Origin: Stomoxys calcitrans
Taxonomy: Eukaryota > Arthropoda > Insecta > Diptera > Muscidae
Direction of reading: 5' to 3'
Length of the DNA: 64,000 nucleotides
Assembly: GCF_963082655.1 (NCBI RefSeq)
Contig: NC_081553.1
Coordinates: 130,291,736-130,355,735 of the forward strand
In this document: piece by piece, positions 12,300-23,023 of the stretch
Layout: every line of letters begins with the position of its first letter
Numbering within the stretch: the first letter of the stretch is position 1
Program-made: the position numbers and the translations under genes
The notes under the pieces: generated by a model
Told to the model about the DNA's origin: nothing
Databases searched by the model: none
What the model saw: the letters and a program-made list of their open reading frames with translations, nothing else

Positions 12300-12545
12300 C
12301 GAGGGCGGCTTTTGTGTTCAGAAATACGTTTTCCAGGAATTTAATGGCTGCCTGGCTGTCTGAGAAGATATTTATGCCAATCGTCGTAATAACAGTTCCT
12401 TAATTGCAAGGATCTCTGCTTGATACACACAGCAGTGGTCGGGTAACCTCTTCGATTTGACCAGTTCTAGATCTTTAGAGTACACCCCAAAGCCCACCTG
12501 GTCGTTTAGTTTGGAACCATCCGTATAAAAGTCTATGTAACTTCA
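12300..12545 (-). pseudogene. RNase H domain of the I/LOA LINE, broken
   Basis: The catalytic triad can be located: Asp in FYTDGSK (codon 12,519-12,521), Glu in YQAEILAI (12,414-12,416) and Asp in FSDSQAAIKF (12,358-12,360). The last two lie in different frames, so there is an indel near 12,390. All three residues are kept, but the C-terminal part of the domain is missing beyond about 12,300. Confidence 0.75.
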
Positions 12546-12690
12546 GTTACTAGGGATATCGTAGTTCCAATCGGTTCTATCAGGAATAGTGGTACATTTA
12601 TTTTTATCAAAAAACGACTCAGGTAGTGTGTAATCCACACTGCCTGGAATATCTGATATTGTATCCAGGATAACACAGTGTCCGTAGCCG

Positions 12691-13745
12691 TCACATGACC
12701 AATGAGAAAAGCTCTCTTAACCTCACGGCAGTAGTCGCTGCAATTTGGGTAGCCACAATGTCCAGAGGTATAAGATGTAGCATTAAATTCAGTGCATCGG
12801 ATGGTGTCGTCCTCAGTGAGGCTGTGATCCACAAACAATCCATCCTTTGGATCCTGTTAAGTATTGAGCAGTAGGTGGATTTTTGAAGCGCCGGCCACCA
12901 GGCCACAACACCGTATAGCATAATAGGTCTAACAACTGCAGTATATACCCAATGCATGACCCGCGGTCTAAATTCCCAACTTTTGCCAATGGCTCTCTTA
13001 CAGGTGTATAGCGCAAGAGTGGCCTTCCTTGCCCTTTTCCAAATGTTGGATTTGAAGTTCAATTTCCTGTCCAGCAAAACACCCAGGTATTTTGCGCTTT
13101 CTTTAAATGGAACATTCCCTCCACCCAAGGAGACAGGTTCCACTGTAGACAACTTGTATCTCCTGCTGAAAACAACTTCTTCTGTCTCGCACGGATTTAT
13201 AGCCAGACCACTTTCGGTAGCTCACTTTGCTGTTGCACGTAGATCTTCCTGAAGTATATCTCTTAGAGCGCTAGGAAACTTTTAACCATAATTGCCACGT
13301 CATCAGCATACGCGACCTTCTTTACGCCTTTTTCTTCCAGAGACAATAATATTTTGTTAATGGCTATATTCCAAAGTAGAGGAGACAGTACACCTCCTCT
13401 GCTAACCCATCATTTCAAATCCACAGATCCCAAGCCTGCTGTAATGCATCTTTTAGTAAGTAAGTTATTTATAAACTTTCTAAGGGTAGAGTTGATGCCT
13501 AGAAGCTCCAACTCCCTCATGATTGACGTCGGTTTTACATTAACGGAAGCACCTTTAATGTCAAGAAATGCTACCATTGTATATTCCTTGACAGCGAGAG
13601 AACCCTCTATATTGCCGACTTGGTCGTGAAAGACTGTTTCAGTCGATTTGCCTTTACTATATGCATGCTGCTGCCGCGACAGGCGATCTCCAGGGATCTT
13701 TGCCCTAAGATATGTTTCTATCAACCTCCCAAGAGTCTTAAACAT
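12691..13745 (-). pseudogene. LINE reverse transcriptase (I/LOA group), frameshifted
   Basis: Two main open pieces are visible: 13,410-13,745 (111 codons: fingers and palm up to TAGLGSVDLK) and 12,691-13,152 (153 codons: thumb and connection, ARKATLALYTCKRAIGKSW, YTAVVRPIMLYGVVAWWPAL). The YADD box lies between them in a third frame. GASVNVKP replaces the usual GAFNNV-like sequence after the motif A Asp. The product would copy LINE RNA at the nicked target; this copy cannot. Confidence 0.8.
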
Positions 13746-14152
13746 AAAGGATGACAGACTAAAATCTTTGGCCTTCGTGTGGTAGGGTTTTCCTGCTGTC
13801 GTAATGAAAATAACCTTCGTGACCCTTCATCGCACAGGTATATATGAAATTCTGATACAAGCCGAGTATATCTCCCTAAGCCAGGGAACCAGCCTATCAG
13901 ACACAGCTTGTAATTCAACCGGTGATACATCATCAGGGGGTGGCGACTTAAAGGAGTCGAAACTTCTTAACGCCCAAAGGATTTTCGGCTCAGACACAAT
14001 TTCCCTAATGGCCTCCGACGAATGCATACCAGTGACAACCTCTTCTGGATCCCCTTTGTCCGTTGGAAAATTTCCAGGGAATTGTGTATCAACGAGTAGT
14101 TTTAGTGTTTCCTTACTAGACATCTGTGCAAAGTTTTAGCTCAATATCTCTA

Positions 14153-14493
14153 TTTTTATACCCATTACCATAGGATGGGTGTATACTAAAGTAGTCCTGT
14201 TGTTTGTAACACTTCAAAATATTGACCTAAGCCCCCATAAAATACATAAATTCTTGATTCGCTCGAGATTCTAAATCGATCTGCCATGTCGGTCGGTCTG
14301 TCGAAATCCAATTGCTGTCCTACGCGTAAAGCCATCGCCTTGAAATTTTGCACATATACTTATTATTGATGTAGGTCTTTGGGGATTGCAAATTCCATGT
14401 AAACCGATCTCCTGATTTGACTTTTTAAGTCCCTATAAGCAACAACTGCACCAAGTACGGTCCAAATCGGTCTATAACCTGATACAGCTCAAA
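14153..14493 (+). mobile_element. DINE-1-like element, 5' part (interrupted)
   Basis: TATACCCATTACCATAGGAT start, TTCTTGATTCGCTCGAGATT core, GTCGGTCGGTCTGTCG tract, then divergent units ending at CCTGATACAGCTC. The LINE at 14,494 interrupts it; DINE units resume at about 15,601. Confidence 0.8.
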
Positions 14494-15600
14494 TAAAAAT
14501 TTGTAATTTGTAATTTATTTATTTACACCCGCATAATAAGAATATAAAATTCTTATAATTAAAATGCGGGTAATATCTCCAACAATTGTACATAGTAAAC
14601 ACTTAAAACTAAGAATCTATAGCTATACAATACATCACAGATTTTGAATGAATAACTTACTAACGGAAAAAAACTAACATTTGTGGCTTTGTAGATTTGA
14701 ATTTAAAAGAAAAAAAAAACAAAAGTGAATTTATCAATTAAAGAGGAATTAATAGACTTAGTTGATCCGAAAAAAAAAGAAATTAAGGTAAAATAAAAAT
14801 AAATACATAAATGAGTCTTAACATTCATCAACTTAATGCAGTAAAATGTTTCCAAAGTCTGGTTTTAAATGTTGCCGGGTTACTGAGTAATTGCAGATCG
14901 TTAGGAAGTGAATTCCAGAGATGTACAGCGAATATGAACATATGCCATTCAGAAACAAGCCTCCGATACATTTTGGGAATGATTTTTTTATTTTACCTCT
15001 AGTAGATCTGGCGAAATCAATAAATTCATACAGATATTGTGGTGCCTGCGTGTAGATCAGTAAGCGATCTCAGGTACAACAAGTGCTGTAAGGAGACGCC
15101 GTACAGAGATAAAGAGTATTCAGAGATGGAATCGCGCCGTCTCAAGCCAAATACATAACGAGTAACGCTATTAAAAAAGGACATCGGTGGGACCAATACA
15201 GCTGAAGCCAAAACCAGAGTCGTCATCGAGAGAGGGGGAGATATTGAAGCTATAGAAATTGGGATCAACTGGGATCTGTGGGACATTAATATAAGCATCG
15301 TTAAGCCCATTGATGTCCAAGTTTGTTGAACATCTATTAGTATCTTTCCCAATTCCTATGTCTCGAATAACCTTCCACGTTCTCTTGGAGCCTATTGCAG
15401 AAGTAAAGCGTCTGTAATAGTAGTCTTTCTTCGCTATCTTAATCAACTTATTGACGTGGTCTCTTGCCGAGCGAAAGGCATCATGTAACTCAGGCATCCT
15501 GAAACGTCTCCACCTGCGATGCGACATATTCCTCACGTGAATAGCCGAACGAATATCCCGATCTCCTGAATAGCCGAACGAATATCCCTAACATCTTTTG
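14494..15600 (-). mobile_element. Jockey-like LINE with internal deletion of the RT
   Basis: The 3' end is a TAAATAAATTACAAATTACA-type tail (14,495-14,530). The minus strand reads the endonuclease-RT linker (RRWRRFRMPELHDAFRSARD, AKKDYYYRRFTSAIGSKRTW). At about 15,175 it jumps directly to the extreme C-terminal part (SVTRYVFGLRRRDSISEYSL, SLYGVSLQHLLYLRSL). The whole RT core is therefore missing. A 21-bp direct repeat (15,539-15,559 and 15,568-15,588) lies in the upstream coding part. The linker shares its family with the fragment at 58,596-58,968. Confidence 0.8.
15171..15536 (-). pseudogene. LINE endonuclease-RT linker fragment
   Basis: 121 open codons, basic at the N-terminal side (arginine/lysine rich) and then KVIRDIGIGKDTN and DINGLNDAYINVPQIP, as found between endonuclease and RT in Jockey-type ORF2. 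The Met used is internal; coding similarity continues upstream to about 15,590 (GDRDIRSAIHV). It ends GPTDVLF at the deletion junction. Confidence 0.75.
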
Positions 15601-15990
15601 CCCCTGGAAGCCGCTATTTTTGTCCGATTAAGCTAACATTTTTCATCTGGCGTTCTGATACGATTTCCAACAACTGTGCCAAGTACGGTCCAAATCGGTC
15701 TTTAACCTGATATAGCTGTCATATGAACCCATCTTGGGTTTTGACTACTTCAGCTTTTATAGGGCGGAATTCTTATCCGATTTGGCTGTTATTTTGCAAA
15801 CAGTGTTTTGGTATCACTTCCAATAACTGTGCTAAGTATGATTCAAATCTGTTCATAATCAAGTATAACTGTCATATGATCCGATATTGGATATTGACTT
15901 CTTAAACCGCTTGGGTGCGCAATTCTTATCCGATTTGGCTGAAATTTTGCAAGAGATGTTGTAACTTCCAACAACTGTGATTAGTATGGC
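15601..15990 (+). mobile_element. DINE-1-like internal units, continuation
   Basis: Resumes with CCCCTGGAAGCCGC and runs through three plus-oriented units (CCTGATATAGCTGTCATATG and similar). It is presumably the other half of the copy at 14,153, with some bases lost at the LINE junction. Confidence 0.75.
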
Positions 15991-16085
15991 GCAATTTCAA
16001 ACGCCTAACTTTACTCCTTCGAAAGTAAGCGTGGACAAACATGGCTAGATGGACTTAAAATGTCATGACGATCAAGAATATAACT
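15991..16085 (-). mobile_element. Inverted DINE-1-like core fragment
   Basis: GCGCAATTTCAAACGCCTAA, CTTTACTCCTTCGAAAGTAA, CATGGCTAGATGGACTTAAA and GACGATCAAGAATATA are the core region in minus orientation, sandwiched between plus-oriented pieces. The GTCY tract is reduced to a few bases. This is a local inversion or foldback product. Confidence 0.75.
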
Positions 16086-16738
16086 TGTTATACCCACCAC
16101 CATCATTCCGTTTGTAACACCTCGAAAGGAGTACAGCTTGGTGCTTGAAATTTTAAATTTTACATGAATACTCCTTATTAGTGCAGGTTGGTTGGAATTG
16201 TAAATGGGCAAAATCGGTCCTTGTTCTAGTATAGCTGCCATATAAACTGATATCGGATCTTGACTTCTTGAGCCTCTAGAAGGCGCAATTCTTGTTTGCG
16301 CCAAGTGTTTTACTTCGACTACCAACAACTCTTCCAAGTAAGGTTCATATCGGTTTATAACCTGATAAAGCTCCCATATAACCCGATTTTAGATCTTAAC
16401 TTCGTGGGCCGATAGAGGGTGCAATTTTTATCCAAATTGGCTGCAATTTTGCATGAAGTGTTTTGGTTCGATCCATAACCTGATATAGCCTCCATATAAA
16501 CAGATCTCCCAATTTTATTTCTTGAGCCACTATAGGGTGCAATTCTTATCCGATTTGGCTGAAATTTTACACCATGAATTCCACTTTGGCCACCAAGAGC
16601 CAAATCAAGCATGGTTCCAATCGTTTTATAACTTGGTATAGCTGAAAAAGCATAGCAATTCTTATTCATTATCCTTTGTTTGTCTATAAAAAGAGATATC
16701 GGCAAAGAACTTTACAAATGCACGCTTTTACTTAGTTT
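16086..16738 (+). mobile_element. DINE-1-like element with deleted core
   Basis: ACTTGTTATACCCACCACCA start, immediately followed by CATTCCGTTTGTAACACCTC. The (TA)n-core-(GTCY)n block is missing (jump at CTCGAAAGGAGTACAGC). Four internal units follow. The end CAAATGCACGCTTTTACTTA lacks the hairpin. Confidence 0.8.
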
Positions 16739-18689
16739 TTAATAAAGTTTGCTTTGTTTTTGACCCATTAAGTTTGAACATACCTTGCTTTTTAACATTA
16801 CATGCTTTGGATTTGTATGTATGTATGTATAATTTTATATCAACATAGAAATATGTATTCATTCCTAAGTAAAAGTTGTGAACTTGTGTGATGTGTAAGA
16901 ATTACTTGGATACAGAATAACATCCTTCCTCAAAATAGATGTCTGCAACAGGATTAGCAATAAATCGATGGGGGTGGCTAACCAAAGTTCGAAGGGTCCG
17001 AGTTAAATCCCTTTTGCTTGTTTTCTAACACAAACTTAAAGGAGGAGGAGTAGCAATAGACGTTTTCATTGCTTCGTTTTTTTTATTCCAAGTATTCCTT
17101 GCTCACAAAAAGCACAATATAATAAAATGTACAACGTCTTAATCATGTGTAACACGTACCTTGTTATGGCGATTACTTAGGAAAGAAATCGAATTCCTTA
17201 ATTCCTGAAATTCTATAAACCTTCACATATAAATTAAACGGTAACACGCACATTTGTGATACTTTGTGAACACAAACAACATTCACAATAGAACCCTTGG
17301 CAAAAGTGACTTTAGAATTGGGCCATTTAGCCGGTTAGCACATGGAAATTTTACAGCATAAACAAAAATGGACTTGACCTTGTCTTTTGGAATGTTGCTC
17401 CAGTTGCGCGCCAATTTTACAGTCCTGCGCCCTGACTTGGAGCAACATTGTTGATGCAACATTTTCCGTGACCCAACCTAAGGAAATGTGAACAAGATGT
17501 TGCTGCAAGAAAATCATTTCGTACGAATATTAAATTCAATACAAAACAATGGAAATCGCATTAGAACATTGTTAAGTGTCTTACGTGCCACAAGTTGTGT
17601 CGGTCGTTCGCGCCTCATAGATCCAATTGGCGGAGAATTTAGTACGTCTTTGAACGATCCCACGAACGGACGTTTCAACACCTTTGCGTTAAGTGTGTGC
17701 AGAGTGAATACATAGAAAAAATTAAAATTAAAATCAACATTATTTTTAAAAAATTTTTTTATACGGAAACATTCCAAAAAAAAGTGACTGCAAATAGTTA
17801 ACAGCCTTTAAAATTAAATATTAAAAAAAATGCAAAAAAATAACTACAATTATATGTTAAAAAGGTGTTGGGTGTGAAATGCGGATACGGATGCCGGAAA
17901 CCGCAATGACAACGGTAGTGTTAACAGTTGTAAACAGCACAGCGAATGTGAGTGTTTGCATGTGCGCTAGTGTAGTTGTTTGTGTGCGTCTGCCACATAT
18001 CGAAAATTAAAGTGAGTTCTGTTTCAATTGAGCCTAAACCACAAATCTTTTTCCACAAAGTGCAAAATAAAGATGTGAATTATTATTCAAAAATAAATGT
18101 GAATGAGAAATGAAAAATAATATGGAGAACTGTTCGCGTTAAAACTTATAACAAATTATTTAAACCAACATTGTTTTACTACAATAAGAAAAAGTACAGC
18201 ACGAGTTCGTTTTTGTGGCCCATGCTTTTGTAATGAATTAATTCTGTTGAGTGTTGTTAAAGGATTCCTTTCCATCATCGTGTACACGTTGACATCATTT
18301 GGGAGTAGGCGAGGGGCACAAAACTGCTGCTGGCATATCATCACCCCGTATGTGGCATTCATTCAATTTTGTGGTAAGTTCAGCGCAATAAAAAACTTGC
18401 ATATGTATTAGTAAAAAAGCGAAACAGAAAAAAGAGCAGTTGCCCCCGCTTTATTGTTTGCTAGTACTCATAACACCCGCTGTTGGGAAGCAATTTTTAA
18501 GGGAAATTGTTAATTCCGTTTAAGTTGAGAACAGAACAAAAACAAAAAATGTGTGGAATTTTTTTAGTGTAAAAAAATGTCGCTTTTGTCAGCACAACAT
18601 TAAACAATGACGGCTTAACGTTTTGGCTTTCACATTTCAATTTTACGAGTCTTCAAATATGTAGAAAGGAAGTTAGTGCGACCGGGCCC
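16739..18689. other. Mostly unique DNA; possible non-coding exon region
   Basis: This is the longest stretch (about 1.95 kb) free of window repeats. A (GTAT)n microsatellite lies at about 16,813-16,830. The interval 17,560-18,011 is less AT-rich, with GTCGGTCGTTCGCGCCTCAT near 17,600 and GTGTGCGTCTGCC near 17,982. A GTGAGT at 18,012-18,017 and a GTAAGT near 18,370 could be 5' splice sites, but these motifs are common. No coding frame is supported. Confidence 0.35.
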
Positions 18690-19181
18690 TACACAGAAAA
18701 AAAATTGCCCTAAAATTAAAGATATTTACTTATCTGACAACAATGACAATGATCAAAAGAAACAAAACTTAAAAATAAAGATGCTATATTTAAATTAATT
18801 TCCTATTTACTAATGGACCCGACCATACTTTTCAAATTTCGATCGCTTATGGATTCTTAGTTTGCTACATAGATTTAGCATTTTAACCCAAAAAACGTAA
18901 ACATTTAAAGACGCATCTATTTGTAAGGCGACTTTTAAGAAAGGTTGTCTGTATTAAACTCGATTTCCTAACTTTCAACTATATTTTGGGATCTTTAATA
19001 ACGAGAAGCAAACTAAAGGATCTATTAACCTACAATTAAAAATAAAAAATATTTAATATCAAGGAAAATATATTTCACCAAAGGAAATGTTTTAAAAGTT
19101 AGAAAATGTATCATCTTTAAATTAAGTTTGCCCATCTTTGGCTCGAATCTTTAAAATTGGGACAAAAATTTGTTCAGTGTA
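18690..19181. mobile_element. Putative MITE with imperfect terminal inverted repeats
   Basis: The left end TACACAGAAAAAAAATTGCC (from 18,690) matches, on the other strand, the right end TACACTGAACAAATTTTTGT (ending 19,181), with indels. The 492-bp interior is AT-rich and non-coding. I cannot assign a superfamily. Confidence 0.45.
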
Positions 19182-19440
19182 TAATGTACATATACTCTTG
19201 ATTGTCTTGAAATTCGTATTTCCAGCCATGTCTGTCTGCTGAATAAATAAAAATATTTTGGACCGATACTTCTAATTAATGTAGGTCGTTGGAGTTTGCA
19301 AATGGGCCATATCGGTTCCGATTTAGATATAGCTCCCATTGGAACCGATCTTCCGATTTGACATCTTCAATCATTGGAAGCCGCAATTTGTATGCGATTT
19401 TTATTTGAGTATATTTTTAACAGAATCCATGCGGGTGGCT
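19182..19440 (+). mobile_element. DINE-1-like core and first unit, both ends lost
   Basis: ATATACTCTTGATTGTCTTG core, CCATGTCTGTCTGCTG in place of the GTCY tract, TAATGTAGGTCGTTGG, ATATAGCTCCCATTGG, and a 3' remnant AACAGAATCCATGCGGGTGG. The closest relatives here are the A'-type copies with GGAAGCCGCAATTTG wording. Confidence 0.75.
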
Positions 19441-19796
19441 TCGCAAAAATCGCCCCGTCTAAGGTCAGTCTGTCAACAGTCAGTATTGGGAGGTTCGCGA
19501 TCCTGTGTCGATGTAACCTCGGAAAGTGATAATTTTTAAAAATTTGCTTTTGGTGAAAAAATGATTCCATTTACAATCTGGGCTGAGGGGTTGAGCAATT
19601 TTTACTCGAATCCGACTCGGACTCCGGGAAATTTTGCTCGACTCCGGAGTCGACTCCTAGCACTAAATTCTCTTAAATTTGTTAACTTTTATTTCCTAAA
19701 CTAATATGCTTAAAAAACAAAGCAAGAAAAGTAAAGAAAAGTGACTTCGATAAAACCGCACTTGCTTTAAAAAGTAGTAGTCTAATCTCTAATTTA
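19441..19796. other. No gene; short GACTCCG-rich patch
   Basis: 19,605-19,662 holds irregular repeats of GACTCCGG/GAGTCGACTC. Similar words recur at 22,526-22,563 on the far side of a block of nested elements. Otherwise nothing is recognised. Confidence 0.5.
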
Positions 19797-19838
19797 TTTT
19801 TATACCCTACACCACTGTGGTACAGAATTGTAGATTTT
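19797..19838 (+). mobile_element. DINE-1-like subfamily B 5' terminus
   Basis: TTTTATACCCTACACCACTG matches the start of the B copy at 51,921. It is cut off by the transposon that follows. Confidence 0.65.
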
Positions 19839-20004
19839 GGAGTGAAGATAAGCCAGAAGCATTGCAAGAGCTACCAATGCATCCAGAAAAAGTCACAATT
19901 TGGATATCCAACTTTGTTTTTGCCCAAAATGCTAGAGCTTGACTTGCATAGCATGTGGTTTAAATAAGACGGTGCCACATGCCACCGGAGCTCCACGGCA
20001 CGAA
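19839..20004 (+). pseudogene. DD41D-type Tc1/mariner transposase, first fragment
   Basis: In frame one reads PEALQELPMHPEKVTIW, then a deletion, ISNFVFAQN (frameshifted), and in other frames MWF and the second catalytic Asp in DGATCH (codon 19,968-19,970). Stops and shifts abound. It is split from its C-terminal part by the SINE at 20,005. Confidence 0.7.
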
Positions 20005-20305
20005 GGCCAACGTAGCGCAGAGGTTACCATGTCCACTTATGACGCTGAACGCCTGGGTTCAAATCCTGGTGAGACCATCAGAAAAAATTTTCAGCGGTGG
20101 TTTTCCCCTCCTAATGCTGGCAACATTTGTGAGGAACTATGCCATGTAAAAACTTCTCTCCCAAGCAGCACGCCATTCGAACTCGGGTATAAAAAGGAGC
20201 TCCCTTATTATTGAGCTTAAAACTTGAATCGGACTGCACTCATTGATGTGCAAGAAATTGGCCCCTGTTCCTTTGTGGAATGTTCATGGGCAACATTTGC
20301 ATTTG
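20005..20305 (+). mobile_element. tRNA-derived SINE inserted in a transposase
   Basis: Box A-like TAGCGCAGAGGT at 20,013-20,024 and box B-like GGTTCAAATCC at 20,056-20,066. The body continues AGACCATCAGAAAAAATTTT, CGGTGGTTTTCCCC and TGAATCGGACTGCACTCATT. TGCCACC occurs on both sides (near 19,979 and 20,305), consistent with a short target duplication in the transposase codons for CHxxR. No true tRNA fold or anticodon is claimed. Confidence 0.85.
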
Positions 20306-20660
20306 CCACCCAGCACGCATACCAATGGACTTATTGAAAGGGCGAGTTCGGTGAACATTTTATTTCACGTTCGGGACCGGTCAATTGGCCGCTTAGATCG
20401 AGCGATTTAATGTCTTTAGATTATATTTGTGGAGTTATGTAAAAGCCCATGTCTACACAGCCAAGCCCATTTCAATTGACACATTGGAAGACAACGTTGA
20501 AGCATCTATTCGTGAGATACCGGCCGAAATGTTGAAAAGAGTATGACAAAATTGGACTAAGGGGATGGACCATATGAGGCACTGTCGCGGTCATAATAAA
20601 TTTTATGGACCGTACTATCGATTCAAATAAAGATTTCATGCATTTTTCTGAATTTTATTC
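20306..20660 (+). pseudogene. DD41D-type Tc1/mariner transposase, C-terminal fragment
   Basis: After the SINE the reading resumes with EFGEHFISRSGPVNWPL, then SSDLMSLDY with the third catalytic Asp (codon 20,419-20,421), AHVYTAKPISIDTLEDN-like sequence, and REIPAEMLK. Removing the SINE and one frameshift, about 41 residues separate the second and third Asp, the spacing of the 'rosa'-type DD41D group. The catalytic-region wording matches the fragments at 58,969 and 62,020. Confidence 0.65.
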
Positions 20661-21600
20661 TGAATTGAAATATAGTTTCCATATCTATGCTGGTAAATTT
20701 CATAGAAAACGGTTCAGATTTAGATAAAGCTGCGATATATGTACATCGGCCGATTATTGACCAACCCCCAAATTATGACCCTATATGACGGAAAAATCTT
20801 TTTTAAATATTTTCTTTCGTCCGTTTTACTTCAATCCAAATTTCTTTAGATTTCCACTTTCCTAAATCGACAAAGAGTTTTTCTAAGACAGTTCTATTCT
20901 GGGGTATTTTTCTACCCATAGGGTCAGTCTACCCTATAACCGTCCATCCGTTCACAGATTGCCAAAATCACAATTGCATTCGAACGATCGGCATGAAACT
21001 TTTCATAGATATTGGGATACTTTCTATTGATGTAGGCCGTTGCCCGTTGCGAATGAGCGGTTTGGTACAGATTGACTTTAGCTTATAATACTAAACAATT
21101 TTAAAATACTTAAAAATAATTTACAACTATGTTTCTGAGCACGGACTTTCAAACTGTTCGAAAACTGAGCTTATAGGGCGGCTATGTAAAAAAAAACGGG
21201 TGCAAGTTTTTCATACCGGTCAACTCTGAATCACTTTTTGGTTTGATTTAGCTATGTCCGTCTGTCGGTCCGTTGTTCTATTTGTCTTTCTGTCCATGCT
21301 AAATTATGTAAACATTTTTTACATATATATCTCATATCTTATTTTGTCTAGACACGAAACCTATTGAAATTGGAAGAAATTGGTTCAGGTTTCGAAATAG
21401 CTCCCATATATATGTATGTTTGTTCAGACTAATGCTGCAATAATATCGTCAGTTGTAAACCGAAAATTGCAAGTTAGGCACGAGGACTCTTATGATATTT
21501 AGATATAGCTCCCATGTTTATTTGTTGCCCGATGTTCGCTTCTAGAGCTTTTGCAAGCGAATTTATCAACCGATCTTCTCAAAATTTTGCACTATTATTT
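20661..21600 (+). mobile_element. Degenerate DINE-1-like subfamily B sequence
   Basis: Words shared with the B copy at 51,921 appear in order: GAAAACGGTTCAGATTTAGA near 20,700, GATTTAGCTATGTCCGTCTG near 21,246, CACGAAACCTATTGAAATTG near 21,353, and TAGCTCCCATATATATG. There is probably more than one overlapping copy. Termini are not visible. Confidence 0.55.
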
Positions 21601-21867
21601 CCTCTGTGACTTCTTAAAAATTTACGGATTTTGGTCAAAAGTCAGCAAAGACACAAGTTTTTAAAAACATTTTTCCAAAATAAAAATTTCAATGCAGTTT
21701 TTTAAAACAAAACTTTAATGACATTTTTTCTAAAGCACAAAATTTCAATGAAAGTTTTTCCAAACACAACATTTTTTTTTTTTAAATAAAATTTCATTTA
21801 AATATCTCTTTTAGTCAAATTTTTGATAAAAAAATTTTATGAGTTAAAAATGTCAAGGACATTTTTG
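21601..21867. repeat. AT-rich diverged short tandem repeats
   Basis: About seven loose repeats of an A-rich word followed by AATTTCAATGAAATTTTT-like sequence, roughly 30-36 bp apart (for example near 21,680, 21,735 and 21,795). Similar wording occurs at 32,164-32,330. They are too diverged to give a consensus by eye. Confidence 0.5.
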
Positions 21868-22452
21868 TACCCTCCATCATAGGATGGGGGTATACTATTT
21901 GCGTCATTCTGTTTGTAACTCCTCGAAATATTCCTCTAAGACCCCATAAAGTATATATATTCTTGATCGTTATGACATTTTATGTCGATATAGCCATGTC
22001 CGTCCGTCCGTCTGTCAGTCGAAAGCACGCTAACTTTCGAAGGAGTAATGCTAGCCGTTTGAAATTTTGCACAAATACTTCTTATAAGTGTAGGTCAGTT
22101 GGGATTGTAAATGGGCTATATCGGTCCACGTTTTGATATAGCTGCCACATAAACCGATCTGGGATCTTGAATTCTTGAGCCGCTAGAGGGCACAATTCTT
22201 ATCCGATTTAGCTGAAATTTTGCATTAGGTGTTTTGTTATGACTTCCAATAACTGTGCTGAGTATGGTTCAAATCAGTCTACAACCTGATATAGCTGTCA
22301 TATAAACCTATCTGGGGTTTCGACTTCTTGAGCGTCTAAAGTGCGCAATTCCTATCCGATTTGGCTGAAATTTTTCATGACATATTTTGTTATGACTTCC
22401 AACAACTGTGTTAAGAATAGTTCAAATCGGTCAATAACCTGATATAGCTGTC
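21868..22452 (+). mobile_element. DINE-1-like subfamily A, 5' half
   Basis: TACCCTCCATCATAGGATGG start, (TA)n at about 21,950-21,960, core, GTCCGTCCGTCTGTCAG tract near 22,000, then two and a half 153-bp units. It breaks off at GATATAGCTGTCA into AT-rich DNA. The 3' half is missing. Confidence 0.9.
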
Positions 22453-22724
22453 AATTTTAAAAATGACAAAATTTGTTTTTAAAAAAAATTTTTAGAATTT
22501 TTAAATATTTTTTTGGTTACTACTTTGTCCGGAGTCGGAGAAAATTTTTTCAACTCCGACTCAAAAAATACCACACCCAACAGCGCCAGGCTGGAGGCAC
22601 AAGAATTTCTGCAGCGCATTGATTGTTTGACAATATTTTGCGGCATAAAGAAATATCCATCCTTTATGTTCTTCACAAATTCTTACAATTTTATCGCAAA
22701 CAAAATCCTACCGTTAACTTGGTG

Positions 22725-22775
22725 ATCACCGTAGCGCAGAGGTTAGCATGTTTGCCTATGAGGCTGAATGCCTGG
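22725..22775 (+). mobile_element. SINE head fragment
   Basis: TCACCGTAGCGCAGAGGTTA matches the first 50 bp of the SINE at 20,005, including box A. It ends inside the region before box B. Confidence 0.75.
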
Positions 22776-22964
22776 CTGTAGTAGCCACATTTTTGGTCCT
22801 ATCATAACAAAAATGTATGAGGTGTTTCAATTGACGTTCCAATACTTGTGTAAATATCAGTGAGTTAGCTAGATCAAAATCTGACCAGATTAAGGCATTG
22901 CTTTCATGAAAACCGTTCATTTAATATGCTTTCGTATTGACTCAAAAGTTGTTGGTTGGTTGTA

Positions 22965-23023
22965 CATAGTGGTATTGGATATTATATAGTCGGCTCCGCC
23001 CGACTTTTGTCTTTCCTTACTTG
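22965..23023 (+). mobile_element. DINE-1-like subfamily B 3' terminus
   Basis: GGATATTATATAGTCGGCTC, CGCCCGACTTTTG and TCTTTCCTTACTTGTT. The hairpin AGTCGG...CCGACT replaces the TTCGGCC hairpin of types A and C. The next element starts directly after the CTTGTT. Confidence 0.8.

Larger units (their letters stand above)
12264..14126 (-). mobile_element. I/LOA-group LINE with RNase H, 5'-truncated
   Basis: The minus strand holds a reverse transcriptase followed by a C-terminal RNase H, the layout of the I/R1/LOA group. RT motifs include SPVELQAVSDRLVPWL near 13,900, LSRQQHAYSKGKSTETVFHD near 13,650, MVAFLDIKGA (motif A) near 13,570, and VAYADDVAIMV with YADD at 13,299-13,310. PFKESAKYLGVLLDRKLNFK lies near 13,090. 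The endonuclease is absent and frameshifts separate the motifs. Clade within the group is uncertain. Confidence 0.8.

Noticed and set aside
20005..20080. tRNA gene
   Set aside because: Box A- and box B-like words are present, but there is no cloverleaf or acceptor stem, and the sequence continues as a SINE body with other copies in the window.
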